A DNA stretch of 64,000 nt from the NCBI RefSeq assembly GCF_002934545.1, contig NZ_PTJA01000006.1, positions 248,001-312,000 of the forward strand. Direction: 5' to 3'. The notes under the pieces were generated by a model. The model had not been told where the DNA came from, did not search any database, and worked only from the letters and a program-made list of their open reading frames with translations. Position numbers and translations under genes: made by a program. The stretch is from Lacrimispora xylanisolvens. Lineage in GTDB: Bacteria; Bacillota; Clostridia; Lachnospirales; Lachnospiraceae. Shown piece by piece: positions 43,327-51,896 of the stretch (position 1 is the first letter of the stretch; the number at the start of each line of letters is the position of its first letter).

Positions 43327-43989
43327 ATGAATATCTTTGAACACAAATCCAGTTTTCTGGGAAGGCAAGAGGCTGAATACTCTGGAGACTCGCTCTTGTC
43401 ACTGCTAAGGCTTGCCAAGCAGATCCGGCAGAGACTTGGAACACAAGGCTATTTGCTGGACTGCTACCTCTCCCTCTTTTTCGAGGGCCTCAACACAGCA
43501 CTTACTTATGAGGCCGCTAGCGATGGATTTATGGGGTGCGGTGAATTCCAGAGCCTATGCCTTCATGTATTGGACGGCACTGAGCCAGATAGCCCACACC
43601 CTCTTTACCATTCGATATTGGAAACTTATGAAGCGCAGAGAAAAAAATTATCCTTTCAGGAAAATAATACACAATTGTATATGCTTCTGGTTTTTCTTGA
43701 AGACGAGCTACAAGCTTATGCAACTGAATGCTTTGTAAAAGAGCAAGTAAAAATTATAGAGGATGCGATTGATTTCTTCCGACTGAAGGAGTTTTATAAC
43801 CAAATTTCTCAGATTGTAGGTGAGCCATTTATGGAAGAACTCAACTTAAGACTGAAAAAGCGGTTTCTGCTTGCACCAATTGCGGTAGTGTTTGCACAAG
43901 GCTTTACCGATGAATTGCTTGACAGACTTATGTGCCGCGATCCTGAAACCAGCAGACTAATATTTCAGCTTATGATTGATGTTTTGTAA
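43327..43989 (+). CDS. Unknown cargo protein, 220 residues
   Basis: ATG 43327 is preferred (MNIFEHKSSFLGRQEAEYSG) with AAAGG 10 nt upstream; an ATG 18 nt earlier has no site. The protein is acidic, all-helical and Leu-rich (LLSLLRLAKQIRQRLGTQG, LYMLLVFLEDELQAY, DELLDRLMCRDPETSRL). No motif is recognised. It is transcribed against the ICE genes. A hairpin sequesters the ribosome site, so translation may be controlled. Confidence 0.65.
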   Translation: MNIFEHKSSFLGRQEAEYSGDSLLSLLRLAKQIRQRLGTQGYLLDCYLSLFFEGLNTALTYEAASDGFMGCGEFQSLCLHVLDGTEPDSPHPLYHSILETYEAQRKKLSFQENNTQLYMLLVFLEDELQAYATECFVKEQVKIIEDAIDFFRLKEFYNQISQIVGEPFMEELNLRLKKRFLLAPIAVVFAQGFTDELLDRLMCRDPETSRLIFQLMIDVL

Positions 43990-44184
43990 GGGTGATAAGC
44001 AAATGGAGAAGGAGAAGCACAGGGGAAATTGACTCTCTGTGCTTTTCTGCTAATTCATAATGAGTTGCTTGTATCCATTTCGCCTCTATGGTAAACTCTT
44101 CTTAGATTTTCTACTCAGTAAAACATTTTTGAAAAGGTAGTAATCGAAGTTTACGCTTAAGAAGCGAATTTATGTAACAAGAAG

Positions 44185-44592
44185 GTGGAAAAGATAAAAG
44201 AGTCAACTATTATAGCAAATTTTTGTAGTCCAATCGAAACCGTTTGGAACATTGTTACTGACAATACAGCGTATACTTGGCGTAGTAATGTAGTAAGAAT
44301 AGAAGTGTCTGATGATGGCAATAGGTTTACTGAATTTACGAAAGATGGATTTGAAACTCAATTTACTATTACGATGAAAAATCCATATGAACGCTATGAA
44401 TTTGATATGAAAAACAAAAATATGAACGGGCATTGGATTGGGCTTTTTTCAAAAGACGGATCTGGCACTAAGATTGAATTCACAGAAGAAGTTGAAGTCG
44501 CAAATCCCATTATGAATTTATTTGTAAAGTCATATCTTAAAAAGCAACAAGAAACTTATGTTATAGATTTAAAAAAATCATTGGGCGAATAA
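44185..44592 (+). CDS. SRPBCC (START-like) domain protein
   Basis: A 135-residue protein with the AHSA1/SRPBCC pattern: FCSPIETVWNIVTDNTAYTW, then RFTEFTKDGFETQFTITM, YERYEFDMKNKNMNGHW and EFTEEVEVANPIMNL. Such proteins bind small hydrophobic ligands; the ligand is unknown. The start is GTG 44185 within an AG-rich site, chosen because it aligns with the family N-terminus. AT-rich cargo next to the unknown protein gene. Confidence 0.75.
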   Translation: MEKIKESTIIANFCSPIETVWNIVTDNTAYTWRSNVVRIEVSDDGNRFTEFTKDGFETQFTITMKNPYERYEFDMKNKNMNGHWIGLFSKDGSGTKIEFTEEVEVANPIMNLFVKSYLKKQQETYVIDLKKSLGE

Positions 44593-44657
44593 AATGAGCA
44601 TTGCACGGGATTTTGAAAAATAGTCCCACCAAATAAAATCTTACTTATTACGAAGTT

Positions 44658-44691
44658 GAGCCGTTGCATCAAAACGAAGATGCAACGGCTC
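44658..44691. terminator. Perfect 13-bp hairpin 3' of SRPBCC gene
   Basis: GAGCCGTTGCATC at 44658-44670 pairs perfectly with GATGCAACGGCTC at 44679-44691. There is no T run, so it may be a terminator without a tail or the footprint of an element. The rest of the gap 44593-45076 shows no gene. Confidence 0.6.
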
Positions 44692-45076
44692 CTGCTATGC
44701 CTAAATGCCCAAGATTTCCCAGTCAATCCTTGCATAAGGTTAGTGGAATCGCGTTGTAATATGTGACGTACTAAACTATAATCAGAAACTTGAACTGCCC
44801 GCTGTTTATATAATGCGATGAGGGCATGAGTTGTTTATCATGCCTGTTTTACCCTGGATTTATTAAGCGGTATTTATCAATACATTTCTGAAATATAGTT
44901 TTTACACGCTGAGCTAAAGGCTTTTTACAAGGAAGCCTCTGGTTGTTAGAAAGGTTATAGCAATTGCTTTCAAGATTTTTAATTTATTTTAAAATAGGTC
45001 TTGCAAATAATTTTTAATCAATATATCCTTTATTTCAAGGATATCCTTTAAAAACTTTAAAGGAGAAATTGATTGA

Positions 45077-46051
45077 ATGAATCAGGAAACCATCAAAGAG
45101 CTTGAAAGAACAATAAACAGAGACTACAGAAATATCGCGGGCATTACTGTACAAAAAAACGGCATAAAATTATATGAAAACTACTTTAACGGATTTACCG
45201 CCGATACCGCCTTTCATGTGTTTTCGGTGACAAAGAGTATTGTTTCCGCACTTATCGGCATTGCCATCGATAAAGGTTATATCAGGAGCATCGACCAAAA
45301 GGTGCTGGACTTTTTCCCGGATTACATGCTAAAGCGAGGCGAAAAGACAGCGCAACGTATCACAATACGGGATATGCTGACCATGACCACTCCGTTCAAA
45401 TACAAGTCAGCGCCGTACATGAAGTATTTTACAAGTGAGAGCTGGGTAAAGAGCGCCCTTGATCTTTTGGGCGGTAAGGGAGAGATTGGTAAGTTCCGGT
45501 ACACGCCCCTCATAGGGCCGGATATCCTGTCGGGTATTCTTACAAACGTGACCGGTCAGTCCGCGCTCGGATTCGCATATGAGAATCTGTTTTCTCCACT
45601 GGGGATCGATGTCATGCAGAATGTGGCTTTTCACAGCAAGGAAGAACAACTTTCCATTATGAAGGATCGTCACGAAAGCGGATGGGTCGCAGACCCGCAG
45701 GGAATAAATACGGCAGGCTGGGGACTTTTCATGACACCTGCGGATATGGCAAAAATCGGACAACTGTATCTGAACCGCGGAGCATGGAACGGCAGGCAGC
45801 TCATATCTGCCAAATGGATCGACGAGAGCACGACCGAGCACAGCCGCTGGGACAAGCTGCTCTACGGTTATCTGTGGTGGATCGTTGATGGAAATGAGCA
45901 CAGCTACGCTGCCATGGGAGACGGCGGGAATGTGATCTATGTCAACCCGGCGAAAAATCTGATCATTGCCATTGCTTCGCTTTTTATACCGAACGCGAAG
46001 AATAGAGTAGAACTGATCAAAAAATATATTGAACCAATATTTGAGGATTAA
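45077..46051 (+). CDS. Beta-lactamase-class-C-like serine hydrolase
   Basis: A 324-residue serine hydrolase of the class C beta-lactamase/DD-peptidase fold. The nucleophile motif is FSVTKS (SxxK), then RYTPLIGPDILSG in the Tyr-loop position and GDGGN near the end in place of the KTG box. No signal peptide is visible, so it is probably cytoplasmic, an esterase or peptidase rather than a resistance enzyme. Its GC content is higher than the genes before it, suggesting separate acquisition. AAAGGAG lies upstream of ATG 45077. Confidence 0.85.
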   Translation: MNQETIKELERTINRDYRNIAGITVQKNGIKLYENYFNGFTADTAFHVFSVTKSIVSALIGIAIDKGYIRSIDQKVLDFFPDYMLKRGEKTAQRITIRDMLTMTTPFKYKSAPYMKYFTSESWVKSALDLLGGKGEIGKFRYTPLIGPDILSGILTNVTGQSALGFAYENLFSPLGIDVMQNVAFHSKEEQLSIMKDRHESGWVADPQGINTAGWGLFMTPADMAKIGQLYLNRGAWNGRQLISAKWIDESTTEHSRWDKLLYGYLWWIVDGNEHSYAAMGDGGNVIYVNPAKNLIIAIASLFIPNAKNRVELIKKYIEPIFED

Positions 46052-46115
46052 GTATAACGAATCCCCCTTACCGAGGAGATTACGAGCATAACATGTACCT
46101 GCATCCAATTTGGTG

Positions 46116-46152
46116 AACAGGCTGACTCTGCAATTAAAGAAGCCAGCCTGTT
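46116..46152 (+). terminator. Terminator of serine hydrolase gene
   Basis: AACAGGCTG at 46116-46124 pairs with CAGCCTGTT at 46144-46152, followed by CCTTTTCC. It lies between convergent transcripts, the cargo gene and the leftward VirB2-like gene. Confidence 0.75.
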
Positions 46153-46159
46153 CCTTTTC

Positions 46160-46498
46160 CTATATACCCAATATGGACCATATATATAAAGGGCAAGTTA
46201 AAGTAAAAACAAGGCAAGCAAAAAGAATAGCAGGTGCAGCAAATTCAAACTGACCATGCTTACGATAATCAAAATATGTAGTTCCAAGTTTAGCAAAAAA
46301 GCAGACTGCCAAAATTAAGTCAATAGCTGGAAACACCACTTTGTTAACAACAGTCTTTATTTGGCTGGACGCATCATTCCATGTGCTCTCAACGGCTCCA
46401 GCAACATCACCGCTTCCAGCAGCGAGTCCAGTCATTCCAAACAGGAAAATCAACAAGAATACTATATTAAGGATCATAAGGATACGTTTTAGCTTCAT
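46160..46498 (-). CDS. VirB2-like (DUF3852) membrane protein
   Basis: A 112-residue protein from ATG 46498. A signal-like helix (MILNIVFLLIFLFGMTGLAA) precedes GSGDVAGAVESTW, then two membrane helices (VFPAIDLILAVCFFAKLG and AAPAILFACLVFTLTC). This is the layout of VirB2-like subunits of Clostridia T4SS. It lies right of the cargo insertion, which now separates it from the VirB6 gene. Confidence 0.75.
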   Translation of the reverse strand: MKLKRILMILNIVFLLIFLFGMTGLAAGSGDVAGAVESTWNDASSQIKTVVNKVVFPAIDLILAVCFFAKLGTTYFDYRKHGQFEFAAPAILFACLVFTLTCPLYIWSILGI

Positions 46499-46571
46499 TG
46501 AAATTGCACCTCTTTCATTAATTTTAAAATAGACCACCAAGTTAACAGTGCACTCTTTTTCTTTCTGCCAA

Positions 46572-48266
46572 TCAGGGCATTACAGGAGCGATATGCCAAT
46601 CGTCCCAAAGACTTCCATGAATATACACCGAGTCAGTTAGATTCATCGATAGCATGCCATCTGGTGTCCAGCAATCGAATAGCCAAGTATACGGGGTATA
46701 GTTGCCATTCGGCATCCAAATGGGTGTAAAATGCGTCCGCCGTTTATAGGTTGAAAATTTGTTAATCAGGAATTCAAACTTTGCATTATATCCTGACTGA
46801 GTCTGATCCAGCTTTCTCCAGTAGGTTTGATATTGAAATTCAGGAAAATAAGTCAAGGCCGTCTGTGCATTCGTCACAGCTGATGATTGATTGGTACTAA
46901 CATGAGCAGTTGTAGCTTGATTGATTCCGTATCCACTTTTCAAATCTTTGTCTGAAGCAGTTGGGTCTTTTTCATCCGGAGTGATACTCATAGAGGCCGA
47001 AAGACTTGCACTATATGAATTCCAGTCAAATTCCCACCATCCCTCATCTTCCCAATACCCATCATCATCGTCATCTCCGTCATGCCACACCCAATTCTCC
47101 TGCCACCATGGGTGCCAGACTCCCCATGACGCCGAGGTCTTCTGGGTATTATTTGGTATAGATGAGGCGGTGTATGAGTCGTTACGATCATCCGCCAGTG
47201 GATTAGGAGGATCGTTTCCTAACAGGTCCACAATCTTTGCGGTAATTGTCCCCTTATTTACCACACCTCCTCCTGTCGCAGATACACGTATAATCATGGT
47301 CTGAGGAGTAGAAGGTGTCGTCCACCTTACCCAAACCAACTGACTATCTCCCTTCGGATAATACACACCACTTACTGTATAAGTCTCACTCCCAACAGTA
47401 AATTTAACTTTTACAGGATTATCTGGATCAGCTTGCTCACCGCTAACAGTTACAGAGGTAATCACCTCTGTGTTGATTCTATATTCGTAATCGTAGTCCT
47501 CAGTTTCTGGCGGTATATCTGTCTCTTTAAATCGAACAATCCCCAAACCCAAGGCTGTTTTTATTTCCTGATTAGTTCGAATACCTGTTTTTGGTCCGCT
47601 CCATGCTGGATACCCCAAATCTTCCGCCTCCAAAAACATGGAAAGAGGTAAGTTTTGAAAAGCAGACGTTGGAAGCACAGCACGTACCGCTCCGCTTGTT
47701 AATTCATCATACATAGCTGATTCTGTTGCCGTCATTGCCACATATAATCCTTGAAATTTAACATATATAATTGGTTCCAGTAACAGCTTATACCTTCCAC
47801 CAATCAATACATTAAAATCCATTCCTGTCTGATTTGCGATGCTTCGTATGACCTGTTCATCTGTAAAATAACTTTTTATCGCCTCAATGCTAGCTACTCC
47901 AAGGCTTTTCGAGCTAATAATTCTCGGAAGAGACTGACTTGGGTTCACGAACTGATATACTCCTTTATCCAAAGCAAGGATAGCTCCTTCCGAATAAGAA
48001 ATCTTGCAAACCTTTCCAAATGAACATGAAATATTGCTTAATCTCTTATTTGTAAGATCAATGGGTGTCGTGACCGGTTTTCGACTCTCAGCTTCCACCA
48101 CAGTTACCCGAACCCCTTCCATTCCCGGAGTCCAACTGTTTTGTGAGGTTCCCTGTCCCATGCTTCCTCCACCATTGTCAATATTTCCATCGCCGATTGC
48201 ATAGGCTGTTACTGGAGATAAGGTCACCATAAGAATCATAAGAATCAGATGAAAAATACCTCTCAT
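46572..48266 (-). CDS. Large secreted protein of the pilus/conjugation region
   Basis: A 564-residue protein from ATG 48266, with a signal peptide (GIFHLILMILMVTLSPVTAYA). A beta-rich middle (EVITSVTVSGEQADPDNPVK, VKFTVGSETYTVSGVYYP) and a Trp/Asp-rich segment (SWGVWHPWWQENWVWHDGDD) follow. The end repeats Trp and Tyr motifs (NYTPYTWLFDCWTPDG). No anchor is visible. It could be a fibre tip or adhesin of the element's surface apparatus. Its function is not established. Confidence 0.65.
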   Translation of the reverse strand: MRGIFHLILMILMVTLSPVTAYAIGDGNIDNGGGSMGQGTSQNSWTPGMEGVRVTVVEAESRKPVTTPIDLTNKRLSNISCSFGKVCKISYSEGAILALDKGVYQFVNPSQSLPRIISSKSLGVASIEAIKSYFTDEQVIRSIANQTGMDFNVLIGGRYKLLLEPIIYVKFQGLYVAMTATESAMYDELTSGAVRAVLPTSAFQNLPLSMFLEAEDLGYPAWSGPKTGIRTNQEIKTALGLGIVRFKETDIPPETEDYDYEYRINTEVITSVTVSGEQADPDNPVKVKFTVGSETYTVSGVYYPKGDSQLVWVRWTTPSTPQTMIIRVSATGGGVVNKGTITAKIVDLLGNDPPNPLADDRNDSYTASSIPNNTQKTSASWGVWHPWWQENWVWHDGDDDDDGYWEDEGWWEFDWNSYSASLSASMSITPDEKDPTASDKDLKSGYGINQATTAHVSTNQSSAVTNAQTALTYFPEFQYQTYWRKLDQTQSGYNAKFEFLINKFSTYKRRTHFTPIWMPNGNYTPYTWLFDCWTPDGMLSMNLTDSVYIHGSLWDDWHIAPVMP

Positions 48267-48336
48267 ACTGCTCCCTTCCACAAAAAAAGCACCACCCCTA
48301 AATCTGAGGCGATGCATTTTCTGATAATTGTTACTT

Positions 48337-48918
48337 TTAATCCATTGAACCAATTTTATTTCCATTTTCAAACATATCTTCAGCGGTCGTTCCAGATACG
48401 CTACCACCATTATCTTCTACCCAACCAAAACCGGGAACATAAATTTCCCCTTCATGATTATTTTCTGATTCTGATGGTGATTGCGTAGGTGTAGTCGTTG
48501 ATTGGACCTCGCTCTCTTCCGCCTGAACCGCAGTAGTTACTTTTTCTCCGCTTGGTGTTTTAGTCGGATCTTTTTTTGCTTCTTCTAAAGGTTCAGCGGG
48601 TTTTGTTACCTCTGGCTGAATACTCTGCTTGGTACCGCTTGAATCTCCGGTATCCATATTCTGTATCTCCGCTTCTGTGGAAGTAGGCTGAACGCTTACT
48701 TCTTGCGTAGTAACCGGAGTTGTCGTTTCCTCTCCCATGACACTAAGTGTTGAAATGGTCGGAGAATCTGTAGTTGTTATCAACGCAGCGGTAGTTGCCT
48801 CTGCTTCAACAAGTGTCTCCGTCTTAAATCGGGAAACAATTGCAATTACCAGGATGATACACATAAAACTGATTCCGGTGACAATACCCCATTTCTTTTT
48901 CCTGTCAGATAGTTTCAT
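48337..48918 (-). CDS. DUF6550-like membrane-anchored protein
   Basis: A 193-residue protein: a cytoplasmic start MKLSDRKKKWG, one membrane helix (IVTGISFMCIILVIAIVS), then a long Thr/Ser/Glu/Pro-rich extracellular stalk and a conserved tail GEIYVPGFGWVEDNGG plus AEDMFENGNKIGSM. The tail is what I associate with DUF6550 proteins of ICEs. It probably extends through the cell wall. Confidence 0.75.
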   Translation of the reverse strand: MKLSDRKKKWGIVTGISFMCIILVIAIVSRFKTETLVEAEATTAALITTTDSPTISTLSVMGEETTTPVTTQEVSVQPTSTEAEIQNMDTGDSSGTKQSIQPEVTKPAEPLEEAKKDPTKTPSGEKVTTAVQAEESEVQSTTTPTQSPSESENNHEGEIYVPGFGWVEDNGGSVSGTTAEDMFENGNKIGSMD

Positions 48919-49014
48919 TCAAATCTCCCCCTTTTTCAGTATAAGTTTCTCCTTTATTCAGTAACACACATTACCACAGATACTATCGCAAGTCTATGGT
49001 ACATATGTGAGAAC

Positions 49015-49572
49015 TTAAAATAAAGGCATATATTTAGCCATAACCTTCAGATTTATTGTCATAGGCGGAAGGAACTTCCCTCCAAAAGATACCGGAACTT
49101 CCAATCGGATTGTCGTATCAACCAAAAGACCATTGGAATTGTCAGGAATTGCAGGAGCAAACGGCATGTTATCTAAACTGACAGATAGAGCTGACAATCG
49201 GAACTCGGCTGTGCTCCCGGCATATTTCACATGATATCCCTTTTCCTGTCTTAATCCAAGCACTTGATCCAGGCGACTGTAAATATCACCATAATCCAGA
49301 CTTTCCTCAAAATTATCCGCAAACGGCTGATATGCTCCCGAGTAACCTTCCCTTACACCGTGATATACGTCATCATAGCTGTCATTTACAGTCGAAATCA
49401 CAGCGGACTGTACTGCATCACGAACACCTTGTGCGACAATCATCAATCGGAGGCCCTCCGAAATAACACACAGAAGTAGTAAAAGGGCAAGTGCTGTTGC
49501 AACGGTAAGAGGAAAAGACGAACCTTTCTTACTTTTTAGTATATCACCGACTTTAACAGTTGTCACTTCCAA
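49015..49572 (-). CDS. TadE/TadF-like pseudopilin
   Basis: A 185-residue protein with KKGSSFPLTVATALALLLLL near the start, a prepilin-like basic-Gly junction followed by a hydrophobic helix, and a beta-rich ectodomain (YHVKYAGSTAEFRLSALSVS). Size and place in a Tad-type cluster fit a TadE/F pseudopilin. The N-terminus overlaps the upstream gene by 10 bp. Confidence 0.65.
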   Translation of the reverse strand: MEVTTVKVGDILKSKKGSSFPLTVATALALLLLLCVISEGLRLMIVAQGVRDAVQSAVISTVNDSYDDVYHGVREGYSGAYQPFADNFEESLDYGDIYSRLDQVLGLRQEKGYHVKYAGSTAEFRLSALSVSLDNMPFAPAIPDNSNGLLVDTTIRLEVPVSFGGKFLPPMTINLKVMAKYMPLF

Positions 49573-50081
49573 TACACCTCACTTTTACCAGATGACTTAG
49601 CTGCCAGAGTAATAGGAAAACTGCCGAAACCTCCGAAAATCCCGATATCTGTCTGCATGGTTAAAGTTACCGTAAACTCTTCATTCAGCTGAATTTTTCC
49701 AGTCTGGGACCATGAGATATCCGGTTTAAGACCTGTCTGTTCCGATAATATCTGTGCTCTACGGGTGGTTTCCGTCCCAACACCTCCTGCTACTTCTGCT
49801 TCACGGCAAAGCTCACTTGCATAGATGTCCAGCTTATTTTTGGAGATAAATACCGGCAGAACACTGACCCCGACGGCAACCACCAGCATAACACACAGAA
49901 CCAGTACTGCCACATCCACATATCCCTCCCCACACTGAGAACGCAGGAGTTTTAGTATAGATGTACCACCTCGTCTAAGTTTTAAAACATAGCGTCCTCC
50001 ATCTCTCCCACTCTCTGAACGTGATACGCCATAGCACATGCTCCCACTATCTTCTTTCTGTCTCTTTTCATCTTTAACCAT
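49563..50081 (-). CDS. DUF4320 (TadE-like) pseudopilin
   Basis: A 172-residue protein. After a 60-residue basic region comes CGEGYVDVAVLVLCVMLVVA, in which G/EGYVD resembles a prepilin-peptidase site followed by the membrane helix. The ectodomain is beta-rich (ISWSQTGKIQLNEEFTVTL). It is the DUF4320 type found with CpaF-bearing ICEs and is probably a minor pilin. GGAGGG precedes ATG 50081. Confidence 0.75.
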   Translation of the reverse strand: MVKDEKRQKEDSGSMCYGVSRSESGRDGGRYVLKLRRGGTSILKLLRSQCGEGYVDVAVLVLCVMLVVAVGVSVLPVFISKNKLDIYASELCREAEVAGGVGTETTRRAQILSEQTGLKPDISWSQTGKIQLNEEFTVTLTMQTDIGIFGGFGSFPITLAAKSSGKSEVYWK

Positions 50082-50090
50082 AAATCCCTC

Positions 50091-50960
50091 CTAAAACATG
50101 CTGCCTAAAGAATCCATAATCTGTATTGCAATGATAACCAGATAGGTTAGCAGAAAGCACATCAGCATCACAAAGGAATACACACGGATCTTCGGAGGAA
50201 CTTTCTGTGCCCGTCCTTTTAAACGCTGAAGTTCCAGCGCCTTGAAGTCATGAGCCAGCATTTGAAAATATACAGCACTATCGTCTCCTCTTAGGACGCC
50301 AATGAGTCCTCTGACTACATCGGATAACATGGGTGAATTAAATCTTGCCTCAAATCGAGTCAGTGCTGCCTCATAGCTGGAGGAACGCATATCGGCCGTC
50401 AATATATCCAGCTCCTGAGCAAAAGCAGAGCTGGCGTTCTTCTTGTATGTTTCCAACATCGCCAATACATCACGACTGGCTTTTAAGGTCTGCTCTATGG
50501 TTGCCACGAACCGCGGCAGCTCTCCTTCAATCTGATCCCTTTTTACCTTCAGCTGTTCGTCCGCCTTTCGGATCTCTCTGAAATATGACAGTACCGCAAG
50601 GAACACCACAATAGGAATAAGTAACGGAATCAGGATCAGACATGGAATAATTCCTGACAGAATAGCTCCGGCCTTTGTGATGGCATATGCCTCATATACT
50701 TCCGGGGTCACAGAATAACCTGCCGCTTTTAAAACATTGCTCATACGACTGTGCTTATATTCATCCAATCGAATGTATTTCGACACCTTTACTGCACCGG
50801 ACATCAACCAGGCTTCCACTGTTCCTGAAGCTCTTTTACTGCTGCTTCCTGCTCCCCGCATAGCTTTTGACGTACTCAAAGTGGGGAGTTTCAAAACATC
50901 TGCCAAAAGAAAGAACAGTCCTGCCGCAAGTAAAAATCCAACAAAAAATAGTTGTCCCAT
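50091..50960 (-). CDS. tadC: TadC-like pilus platform protein
   Basis: A 289-residue membrane protein of the type II secretion/Tad F domain family. Membrane helices lie at the N-terminus (FFVGFLLAAGLFFLLADVL), the middle (IPCLILIPLLIPIVVFLAV) and the C-terminus (FVMLMCFLLTYLVIIAIQI). The soluble part has QIEGELPRFVATIEQTLKA, typical of TadB/C proteins. It forms the inner-membrane platform with the TadB-like protein 6 bp upstream. Confidence 0.8.
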   Translation of the reverse strand: MGQLFFVGFLLAAGLFFLLADVLKLPTLSTSKAMRGAGSSSKRASGTVEAWLMSGAVKVSKYIRLDEYKHSRMSNVLKAAGYSVTPEVYEAYAITKAGAILSGIIPCLILIPLLIPIVVFLAVLSYFREIRKADEQLKVKRDQIEGELPRFVATIEQTLKASRDVLAMLETYKKNASSAFAQELDILTADMRSSSYEAALTRFEARFNSPMLSDVVRGLIGVLRGDDSAVYFQMLAHDFKALELQRLKGRAQKVPPKIRVYSFVMLMCFLLTYLVIIAIQIMDSLGSMF

Positions 50961-50966
50961 ATCTCA

Positions 50967-51896
50967 TCACCTCCTGTACTCTACAGGCTTTGTAAGCTTA
51001 ATCACAAAGGCTGTTGAAATAAAGATTGCTGCTGCACATACCGACAAAACAATTTGTCCAACTGCCGTATGCATCAAAGTATAGTACCAGTCTCTGTTTA
51101 GCAGGTACATAATGGGAATATTGCCGACTACAAGGAGTGCCATCATTATAAATTCTTTTCTTGGTTCGAACACCATATACTCCAGCTCCGCGTTAACGAT
51201 TCGCATATCGGACAGCTTGCTTACGATAGGAGTCAGAGTCGTTTTTAAGCTCCGGTCATACTGACATGCTGCGATAGCATCACACCACTCATGGAATACT
51301 TCATTTTCAATTTGTGAGTTCATGCCATGAAGTGCCTCTACAATATCCGGATTAACCAGTTTTACCTTTGTCGAAAATCCGTCGAACACGCTTTTTACAG
51401 GAGGATTTAAGTAAGAGACGCTTTCCTCTACTGCAGTAACGATATCTTCATTCCGAAGGTATGCTGTGGTAATAATAGATAAAGCAGTTTCTAACTCATC
51501 CGCAATGTTTTTTTTGTAATGGCTGGCGGTCAGCCTTATATACCAGAATGGCAGAAACATCATACCGACAGCCAGAACTGGAACAAGAAATACATTATTC
51601 ATAAGTATAGCGAGGCTGACACCGGTGGCGAAGCCTAACAGTGAGGCGGCACAGACAAGAGAAAACCAGCCGCTCCGTTCTGTAATCTTTAGAATTTCCT
51701 GTATCTCTGTAATCTCCCGCCGGAAAAGAGACATCTTTTTCCGCTTGGCCGCCTCGTTGATTTCGGAACGAATGCTCTTATTCTTTCTTGTCAGAAATCC
51801 AAACAGGCTATCTGTAAATTCCATGGGAGTTAAGCCTATTAAGAGGAAAAAGCCGGCTATTAACCCGATACAGGAGGCTAAAAGAATTGTGGTCAT
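50967..51896 (-). CDS. tadB: TadB-like pilus platform protein
   Basis: A 309-residue membrane protein with N-terminal (TILLASCIGLIAGFFLLIGL), central (LVCAASLLGFATGVSLAIL) and C-terminal (IVLSVCAAAIFISTAFVI) hydrophobic segments, and NIADELETALSIITTAYLRN, the F-domain pattern. Overlaps the CpaF gene by 4 bp. Acts with TadC as the pilus assembly platform. Confidence 0.8.
   Translation of the reverse strand: MTTILLASCIGLIAGFFLLIGLTPMEFTDSLFGFLTRKNKSIRSEINEAAKRKKMSLFRREITEIQEILKITERSGWFSLVCAASLLGFATGVSLAILMNNVFLVPVLAVGMMFLPFWYIRLTASHYKKNIADELETALSIITTAYLRNEDIVTAVEESVSYLNPPVKSVFDGFSTKVKLVNPDIVEALHGMNSQIENEVFHEWCDAIAACQYDRSLKTTLTPIVSKLSDMRIVNAELEYMVFEPRKEFIMMALLVVGNIPIMYLLNRDWYYTLMHTAVGQIVLSVCAAAIFISTAFVIKLTKPVEYRR

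Noticed and set aside
43056-43418. Leftward 120-residue frame
   Set aside because: It runs antisense into the rightward cargo gene, is Cys/Ser-rich without domain pattern, and its 3' part is the hairpin cluster.
45407-46108. Leftward 233-residue frame opposite the serine hydrolase
   Set aside because: It is a shadow of a gene with clear catalytic motifs on the other strand and has no plausible ribosome site.
46921-47304. Rightward 127-residue frame
   Set aside because: Antisense to the secreted protein; the Ser/His/Pro-rich composition mirrors Trp/Asp-rich coding on the other strand.
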